Shown piece by piece: positions 59,901 through 64,000 of a DNA stretch of 64,000 nt. Position 1 is the stretch's first letter. Each line of letters opens with the position of its first letter. A model generated the notes under the pieces. That model saw nothing but the letters and a program-made list of their open reading frames with translations. It made no database searches and had not been told where the DNA came from. The stretch is from Cocos nucifera (taxonomy: Eukaryota > Streptophyta > Magnoliopsida > Arecales > Arecaceae). The position numbers and the translations under genes were made by a program. The stretch spans positions 845,001 through 909,000 of the forward strand of contig QRFJ01000295.1 in NCBI GenBank assembly GCA_006176705.1, given 5' to 3'.

Positions 59901-59998
59901 GCGATCGGGATGGCGGTGATGAGGATGAGGAGAACGGCCACCGTCGGCGAGAAGGCGGCGGAGCGACGGCACCTGCAGCAGCAACCAAAGCGCGCCAT
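44980..59998 (-). CDS. SMP-30/NHL-type beta-propeller protein with N-terminal membrane anchor
   Basis: Two exons on the minus strand: 59545-59998 (454 nt) and 44980-45530 (551 nt), together 1005 nt or 334 aa, in frame. The donor is CCGG|GTGAGT and the acceptor TGTAG|GTGATAAGG; joining them gives LSGPGDKDSFADDVAVDEEG, a continuous propeller motif. Residues about 15-37 (SPTVAVLLILITAIPIALIA) form one hydrophobic helix after an RCRR-rich tail, so it is probably a signal anchor with the propeller on the far side. GNAYVTDAKANKIWKV and GLNGIVYHPNGYLLVIHTAG are repeated propeller blades of the SMP-30/gluconolactonase/strictosidine-synthase-like superfamily. The biochemical substrate is unknown. The intron is 14 kb because of the Gypsy element within it. 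Exon 1 is GC-rich, as is common for first exons in monocots. The open frame upstream of 45530 is intron. Confidence 0.85.
45531..48157 (-). other. Native intron sequence of the SMP-30-like gene, 3' part
   Basis: About 2.6 kb with no exon seen. 46785-47050 is a low-complexity AT-rich stretch (runs such as TTATTAATATT). Nothing else recognised. Confidence 0.6.
48158..48862 (+). repeat. 5' LTR of the Gypsy element
   Basis: 705 bp, begins TGTTGTGGGTCAG and ends GGAGCAACA. The 3' copy is 704 bp and begins TATTGTGGGTCAA. Differences are scattered substitutions. TATA box at 48639. Confidence 0.92.
48639..48646 (+). promoter_or_regulatory. TATA box in the Gypsy 5' LTR
   Basis: TATAAATA, repeated at 58469-58476 in the 3' LTR; likely core promoter of the element. 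Confidence 0.6.
48864..48880 (+). other. Gypsy primer-binding site region
   Basis: TTGGCGCTAGGAGGGGC starts 1 bp after the 5' LTR. The gag-only elements have TTGGCGCTAGAAGGAGG (6760) and TTGGCGTTGGAAGAAGG (61754) at the same place, which supports a shared priming mechanism. The tRNA species is not assigned. Confidence 0.6.
48936..50379 (+). pseudogene. Gypsy gag, broken
   Basis: Starts ATGAAGACCCAAAGAGGAGC and runs 65 codons to an in-frame TAG. Later pieces: 49312-49569 (QKIMDEPLPPRFKIPQMEPY), 49612-50019 (FNTATLDIRNLDQSVAMIAL and a lysine/glutamate-rich end), and 50044-50379 with the zinc-knuckle-like KYCRYHRDHGHDTEECWQLK. It packages the element's RNA. The same landmarks occur in the gag-only elements, so the families are related. 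Confidence 0.85.
50477..54320 (+). pseudogene. Gypsy pol: protease, RT, RNase H, archaeal-type RNase H, integrase
   Basis: Protease at 50477-50791 with LIDNGSSVDVLFYDAF (the usual D-S/T-G is D-N-G here). Reverse transcriptase from about 51000 to 52000: ITLVKKTSGKWRACIDYTDL, DQDFFCYRIMPFGLKNA and the catalytic VYVDDMLVISR. RNase H about 52080-52520: YLYLTVSSSAISSVLVRQ, YYVSRILHNAEIRYIKLEK and AVLTDQPIRTVL. Archaeal-type RNase H about 52570-52945: HHVDGSSNVIGAGARLILTS and NNEAEYEALIAGLRMAKEM. Integrase about 53100-54320: the zinc-finger H/C residues near 53290-53420 (VHEGIYGNHLEGKALAHKIL, CDHC), the core near 53480-53790, and a tail IPKTWNADDLRRYYP. At least six breaks. The order and the second RNase H fit Tat. 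Confidence 0.88.
52636..52741 (+). repeat. 53-bp tandem duplication inside the archaeal-type RNase H
   Basis: CAGATGGAGTGATCGCAGAG starts at 52636 and again at 52689. The copies are nearly identical (TTTATG versus CTCTATG), so the duplication is recent relative to the element. 53 bp is not a multiple of three and breaks the reading frame. Confidence 0.9.
54368..55230 (+). repeat. Tandem array of 56-bp hairpin units after pol
   Basis: About 13-15 irregular copies of a unit like CTCCTCGGCTACGGCCGAGG then AACGAAATGCGTCTCCACGA and GAATCGCCAACGCGCG. The core CCTCGGC-TACG-GCCGAGG is a 7-bp inverted repeat. The later part is more divergent. Open frames on both strands are repeat artefacts. Confidence 0.85.
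55231..55826 (+). other. Gypsy region between hairpin array and antisense ORF
   Basis: About 600 bp with one short open frame (55408-55647) of no recognised family. Otherwise nothing seen. Confidence 0.45.
55827..57517 (-). pseudogene. Antisense ORF of the Gypsy/Tat element (Transposase_28-like, coiled coil)
   Basis: Runs opposite to gag-pol. 57517-57089: IPDYHSFRVSS, YPVPTDFRLEAV and GIYEESLKVGLRPPFHFL, then LNSWRQILGFFIHCLLLGVE. This resembles the putative gypsy-type transposon domain (Transposase_28). 57076-56765 continues it with WWYASPWKGCRLFRDAPS and PWGFNTLW, after a frame break. Two introns seem present: about 56693-56760 (acceptor TTATGCAG) and 56127-56203 (donor TTTGG|GTGAGT, acceptor TTTGCAG|CTCG), the latter 77 bp. 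The last exon encodes a heptad-rich coiled coil (KAEDENRSLKEEIKRLESEL). Grande-type elements carry a comparable antisense gene. Function unknown. In-frame stops suggest decay. Confidence 0.65.
57518..57986 (+). other. Gypsy 3' untranslated part and polypurine tract
   Basis: About 470 bp between the antisense ORF and the 3' LTR. It probably holds the antisense ORF's promoter on the minus strand: CTATAAATAGGGG read on that strand near 57720-57708 is a TATA-like site. The polypurine tract GAGTGGGGGGCAAC is at its end. Confidence 0.5.
57987..58690 (+). repeat. 3' LTR of the Gypsy element
   Basis: 704 bp, begins TATTGTGGGTCAA, ends GGAGCAACA; followed by CCACC. TATA box at 58469. Confidence 0.92.
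58691..59544 (-). other. Native intron sequence of the SMP-30-like gene, 5' part
   Basis: About 850 bp from the donor GTGAGT at 59544 leftward to the Gypsy insertion. No exon or repeat recognised. Together with 45531-48157 the original intron was about 3.5 kb. Confidence 0.6.
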
Positions 59999-60527
59999 GG
60001 GATGGGGAGGAGGGAGGAATGAAGGAAGAAGGTTTAAGAGCGGTAGGGTTGGGGGAGGAGTGCGAGGCGTTTGTTTGGCAGCGGTTGGCAGGTATTGGGT
60101 TTGAAATCGATTCGAGGGCCCGCCGGCCTGGGAAACTGGGATTTTTTCTTTTATCTGTTCAGCTCATCTGACGTGATGACACTAAGGCTGGGCCCTATCC
60201 GTTCCCGTCAGCTGGATGAAGCGGTGATGCACAAAGGTCACGAGATGTCCTTTACCAAAATAAGGTCGCCTGATGTCCGAAGGATTGGTTTGGTTGACAA
60301 ACGTAAGATTCCTGAAAATTAATTATTTAAAAATATAATTAGTAAAAGCTAAATTTTATTATATTTGGTTGATGGAAGATTTATTTTAAAAATTGACATA
60401 AAAAAATATTACTATATTTTATTAGAGATAATTATTATAAAAAAATTATGAAAATTTTTAATAATATATTTAAATCAATAATTAAGATAATAATATTTTT
60501 AGTTTATTTATTGATTATTTATGGTCA

Positions 60528-60573
<46 letters not shown>

Positions 60574-60853
60574 TTGCCTAATTATAATATTTTTAAATTA
60601 ATTATATATATATTTCTTATAACAAATAATTTTTAGTATGTGTTGCTATACAAATTATATATTAATTATTAATAATTTCTATGTTAGATTTATTGATACA
60701 TAATAAATGTTTGTTAATTATTTTATTAATATTTACATATTTGTTGATAAATATGTTAATATATTAAATATATTTATTATTTATAAAAAAATATTATAAT
60801 ATATTAATATAATTAATATTAATTATATAATATAATTAATATAATATTAATAT
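59999..60853. other. 5' region of the SMP-30-like gene and AT-rich spacer
   Basis: The first 150-300 bases are the upstream region of the minus-strand gene, G-rich on the plus strand. From about 60310 the sequence is strongly AT-rich, with a TA microsatellite at 60531-60571. No gene. Confidence 0.5.
60531..60571. repeat. (TA)n microsatellite
   Basis: About 20 uninterrupted TA dinucleotides. Likely polymorphic in length. Confidence 0.9.
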
Positions 60854-61751
60854 TGTTGGGGATAAATTTCGCTCCGGTCGAAGTCTAGCTCGATGCCCAG
60901 CCTAATGCAATCAGTAGCCGCAGAAGAGCTTCGACAGACGGGCTTCAGCCGAACTCCCAGCGCCCGAGCTTCTTCCAGACTCCCAGCGTCAAGACCGAAC
61001 CCCTCCAGCCGGCCGAACTACTTAGCGACCGAGCTCCTTGGACTCCAAGCGGCCGAGCTTTAACGGAATACCCCAGCGCCCGAACTCCTCACGGTCATCC
61101 TCGCCGAACTTCGACCGACCGAGCTCCTACCGAACTCTCCAACGGCCGAACTCTTCAGCGGACGAGCCTTAGCTGCATACCTCTAGCCAGACGCCTGTGA
61201 GAGCCGGACTTCCTCCAATCTTCCTCTTCAGGAGCTCGAACTCCTCTGAAATGGGCACACGACGAAGGCCTTCAACCCTTCATTCGGCTATCTGCGCCAT
61301 CACCATCACTCTGCCGCAAGCTCTGCAGCCATCACCATCACTCCGCCGCAGGCGATAGCGACCCACTGTCAAGCGGCGATGGCTATCACCATCAATCTGC
61401 CGCACACGGCACCATCCCATGAGACTGACTCCGTCGAACCTCGAGCGGCCCGCCAGCACGCGGCTGCAGTTGTCACCATCAAGCTCCGCTATAAAAAGGA
61501 CCCTCCCAATACGCTAAGGCTAAGCTCTCTGACCTCTAATCTCTCTGAGCTCTCCTCTTCTTCTCTAAGCTCCGAAACTCATTCCGAGCACTCCATTCCT
61601 GTTGGCCGAAAACTGACTTGACCGTTGGAGGGTCCTGCTAGAGCCACCCCCCACCGATTTCGGACGGAACTTTATTTTGCAGGTCTCCGGTGGCGACCTC
61701 AGCGGCCTCGACCCCGGCTACCTCCGGCGACAACGAATTTCTACACCAACA
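60854..61751 (+). repeat. 5' LTR of the terminal gag-only element
   Basis: 898 bp from TGTTGGGG to CACCAACA, with the TGTTGG...CCAACA inverted ends of the family. The U3 has irregular CCGAACTCC / CCGAGCTTC repeats rather than a clean 45-bp array, plus a CATCACCATCACTC(C/T)GCCGCA word repeated near 61300-61390. TATA box at 61490. Confidence 0.85.
61490..61497 (+). promoter_or_regulatory. TATA box of the terminal element's LTR
   Basis: TATAAAAA in CTCCGCTATAAAAAGGACC, at the same place as in the nested element's LTRs. Confidence 0.65.
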
Positions 61752-61893
61752 GATTGGCGTTGGAAGAAGGGAGACTTCTCTGTTGAGAAGAAGCCGAAGT
61801 CCCCTCATTCTTAAAGGAATGCTCGATGACATTTTCCCCCTTTCCACTCCAAAGATTTCTGTTCTTCCTTTTTTCAGAAAAAGAAAAGAAGAG

Positions 61894-63333
61894 ATGCCCC
61901 CCAAGAAAGCCTCGACTCGGCGGTCGGCGGCCTCCGCAGCCCGATCCCATCCGAATCCGGCCGCTCCTGCTCCAGCCCTGGTGACCCAGGCTCACTCTAT
62001 AGCCGCGGTGGATGCGGAGCAGTTCAACCTGCTCGTCAAGTAGGTCCGCGATCTCACGGAGGCAGTGCAAGCGGTGCAGGCCATGCACCAGCAAGCCCCA
62101 GTGCCAGCCCAACCGACGCAGGACTCTCCGGAGCCGAGTGATCCGGTCCAAGAGCGGCCGACTTGAGCAGCCCGACCTCCGATCCCCGGATTGGAGAGGC
62201 AGAGGAGGGAGAGCCCTTGCTCGGATCATGGATCGGCCAAGGGTGAAGCCTCGCGCCCATTCCACAAGAGAGCCTTGGAGATCAGAAATCGTGAAGATCT
62301 CCTAGATCAAAGGCTCTTAGAAATGAGCCAGCGAATCGAAGAACTTCGTCACACTTCCCCCTCACGTGGCAATGACGTTTGCACTGACCCCCCTTTTTTG
62401 CAGAAAATCATGCAGGAACTGGTCCCGCCGAACTTTAAGCTCCCACAGTTCGACAGCTACGATGGGACCACCGATCCGGTCGACCACTTAGAAGCCTTTC
62501 GGATGACGATGCTGCTCCACGGCGCTCTAGATGCTATATTGTGCCGGGCTTTCCCCTCTACCCTGAAAGGAGCTGCCAGAAACTGGTACTCGACGCTCAA
62601 GCCGAGTACCATCTTATCATTTGGCCAGATGAGTCAACAATTCGTGGCCCACTTTGTGAATAGTAGGCGGCCGGGCCGAGGTTCGGATTCCTTGATGGCC
62701 ATCAAGCAGAAGGCAAGGGAACCCATCCGGGCCTACGTCATCCGATTTAACACTACCGCGCTGGAAGTCCGGAACCTGGACCAATCAGTCGCCATGGCCG
62801 CCCTTAAGGGCGGTCTTCAAAAAAATAACTTGCTGTTCTCCCTGGAGAAAAGGTATCCTAGGGACCTCGCCGATCTGCTGGCTCGGGCCGAGAGATATGC
62901 CTGCACGGAAGAAGCCTTCAAGTCGAAGGATGAAGAAGCCTTAAGGGAGTGGCTGGCAGGCAATGGGGAGCCGAATGAAGTTCGACCGCGCTCACGGACT
63001 CCCTCCGATGGCAGACGGGCCCAGACTCCTCGAGCTTACAGAGAAGCGTGAAGAAGCCCTCCTCCCAAAAGATTCCACGACTATGCCCCCCTCAACGCTC
63101 CTCGAACTCAGATCTTCACCGAAGTTAAGAACCAACTGCCAAGACCCGAAGGGTTACGGTCTCCCTCAAACAAGCGTGACCGAAGCAAGTACTGCCTCTA
63201 CCATCGCGACCACGGCCACGACACTGAGGAGTGCATCCAGCTCCGAGACGAGATCGAGGAGCTCGTTAGAAAGGGGCGGCTGGGTAAATTCATTCGATGC
63301 GAGCCTGAAGATCGGCGAAGGGTGCTGCCATAA
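61894..63333 (+). pseudogene. Gag of the terminal element, three in-frame stops, otherwise intact
   Basis: One frame of 479 codons from ATGCCCCCCAAGAAAGC to TAA at 63331, interrupted only by TAG at 62041 and TGA at 62164 and 63049. Landmarks: a basic, alanine/proline-rich start; QKIMQELVPPNFKLPQFDSY near 62400; AARNWYSTLKPSTILSFGQM near 62573; FNTTALEVRNLDQSVAMAAL near 62745; DLADLLARAERYACTEEA near 62860; and a C-x2-H type knuckle KYCLYHRDHGHDTEECIQLR near 63190. Gag would package RNA; with no pol here, the element depends on enzymes made elsewhere. Each stop is one C-to-T change away from a sense codon (CAG or CGA). Confidence 0.85.
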
Positions 63334-63629
63334 CAAGAAACGATAAGGTCGGCTGCCTCACTACGTCATCAACGTTACCCCAGGACCCAGCATGGAAGCC
63401 AAGAGAGGCATGCTTCAAAGTGAGGAAGCCAGCATGAGGTAGAAAAGGACATCCTGAATCATAGAGAATTCGGGAAAAACATTGCTAGTAACTTTCTTTC
63501 AATGAAGTTCTTTCCCTTTCAACAGTGTATTATTTTTCGGCGCCAAAACTATGTAATGACAGGGAAAGAAGCAGTCAACAATCGCCGTGTTAGGAAGGAA
63601 GACCTCGTCCTAACACAAGCAGGTCAAAG
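63334..63629 (+). other. Gag-to-array linker of the terminal element
   Basis: About 300 bp with no open frame of note. It contains CAAAACTATGTAATGACAGG and GACCTCGTCCTAACACAAGC, words also found next to the arrays of the nested element (8450-8600). Confidence 0.6.
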
Positions 63630-64000
63630 AGCAGTTCGGCCAGAGATAAGATCTCTCCTTCGGCCAGAGATAAGATCTCTCCCGAGCAGTTCGGCCAGAG
63701 ATAAGATCTCTCCCGAAAAACCACCTCGGCTAGAGATAAGATCTCTCCCGAAAAGCAATTCGGCCAGAGATAAGATCTCTCCCAAAAACGAACCCAAAAA
63801 ACCACCTCGGCTAGAGATAAGATCTCTCCCGAGCAGTTCGGCCAGAGATAAGATCTCTCCGAGCGGTTCGGCCAGAGATAAGATCTCTCCGAAAAGCGAG
63901 TCGGCCAGAGATAAGATCTCTCCCAAAAAACCACCTCGGCTAGAGATAAGATCTCTCCCGAAAGCGACCTCGGCCAGAGATAAGATCTCTCCCAAAAAGC
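63630..64000 (+). repeat. Tandem array of AGAGATAAGATCTCT palindrome units
   Basis: About 11 copies in 365 bp with 23-44 bp spacing. Units read TTCGGCC or CCTCGGCT, then AGAGATAAGATCTCTCCCG, then a short variable spacer. The array continues past the window end. The minus-strand open frames here (repeats of GEILSLAE) are artefacts. Confidence 0.9.

Larger units (their letters stand above)
60854..64000 (+). mobile_element. Second gag-only LTR retrotransposon (cut by window end)
   Basis: Same layout as the element at 5691-10827: an LTR beginning TGTTGGGGATAAATTTCG, a primer-binding-type TTGGCGTTGGAAG, a gag gene, then an array of AGAGATAAGATCTCT units still running at 64000. No pol is seen between gag and array. 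The 3' half and 3' LTR lie outside. Its sequence is more GC-rich and less decayed than the nested copy, so it is probably younger or a different subfamily. Confidence 0.85.

Noticed and set aside
59365..59988. 207-aa serine/proline-rich frame overlapping the SMP-30-like first exon
   Set aside because: Shadow frame of a GC-rich exon. The other minus frame (59429-59998) has the membrane helix, the propeller sequence and the splice donor.
63590..63995. Overlapping minus-strand frames with repeated GEILSLAE / GRDLIS words
   Set aside because: Translations of the AGAGATAAGATCTCT array in two frames; the same would arise from any such array.

Overview
This is a repeat-rich piece of a plant nuclear genome. 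Intron-bearing genes, plant CACTA, Copia and Gypsy/Tat elements and a plant E(z)-type Polycomb gene make that clear. The Polycomb protein resembles the monocot EZ1/EZA1 type most, so a monocot is likely. The style of the Gypsy LTRs suggests a palm, but that is inference from memory and untested.

Layout. 143-15562 is a degenerate CACTA (En/Spm) DNA transposon read on the minus strand. It has a TNP2-type transposase, a TNPA-like second gene, subterminal repeat arrays, a GC-rich island and a 1-kb inverted repeat. Its transposase is split by a nested LTR element (5691-10827) that carries only gag. 16670-27066 is a decayed Ty1/Copia element with unusually long LTRs of about 2.25 kb. 29044-40946 is the best host gene: a complete 17-exon E(z)/SWN (EZA1) histone H3K27 methyltransferase on the plus strand, with an open frame of 2754 nt (917 aa) and one GC-AG intron. 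41047-44979 is intergenic and holds a 390-bp MITE and a poly-A/poly-G tract. 44980-59998 (minus strand) is a two-exon host gene for a membrane-anchored SMP-30/NHL-type beta-propeller protein. Its single intron is 14 kb because a 10.5-kb Ty3/Gypsy Tat-lineage element (48158-58690) sits inside it. From 60854 to the window end lies the 5' part of a second gag-only LTR element of the same type as the nested one.

Common themes. The two intact host genes converge: EZA1 runs rightward and the SMP-30-like gene runs leftward. Almost everything else is transposon. The most distinctive structure is shared by two gag-only LTR elements. Downstream of gag each carries an array of short units built around one 15-nt palindrome, AGAGATAAGATCTCT (about 13 copies at 8600-9130 and about 11 at 63630-63994). 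The autonomous Gypsy element has a different hairpin array (56-bp units) in the equivalent place, plus a spliced antisense ORF with a Transposase_28-like domain. No tRNA, rRNA, CRISPR or bacterial-type system was seen.
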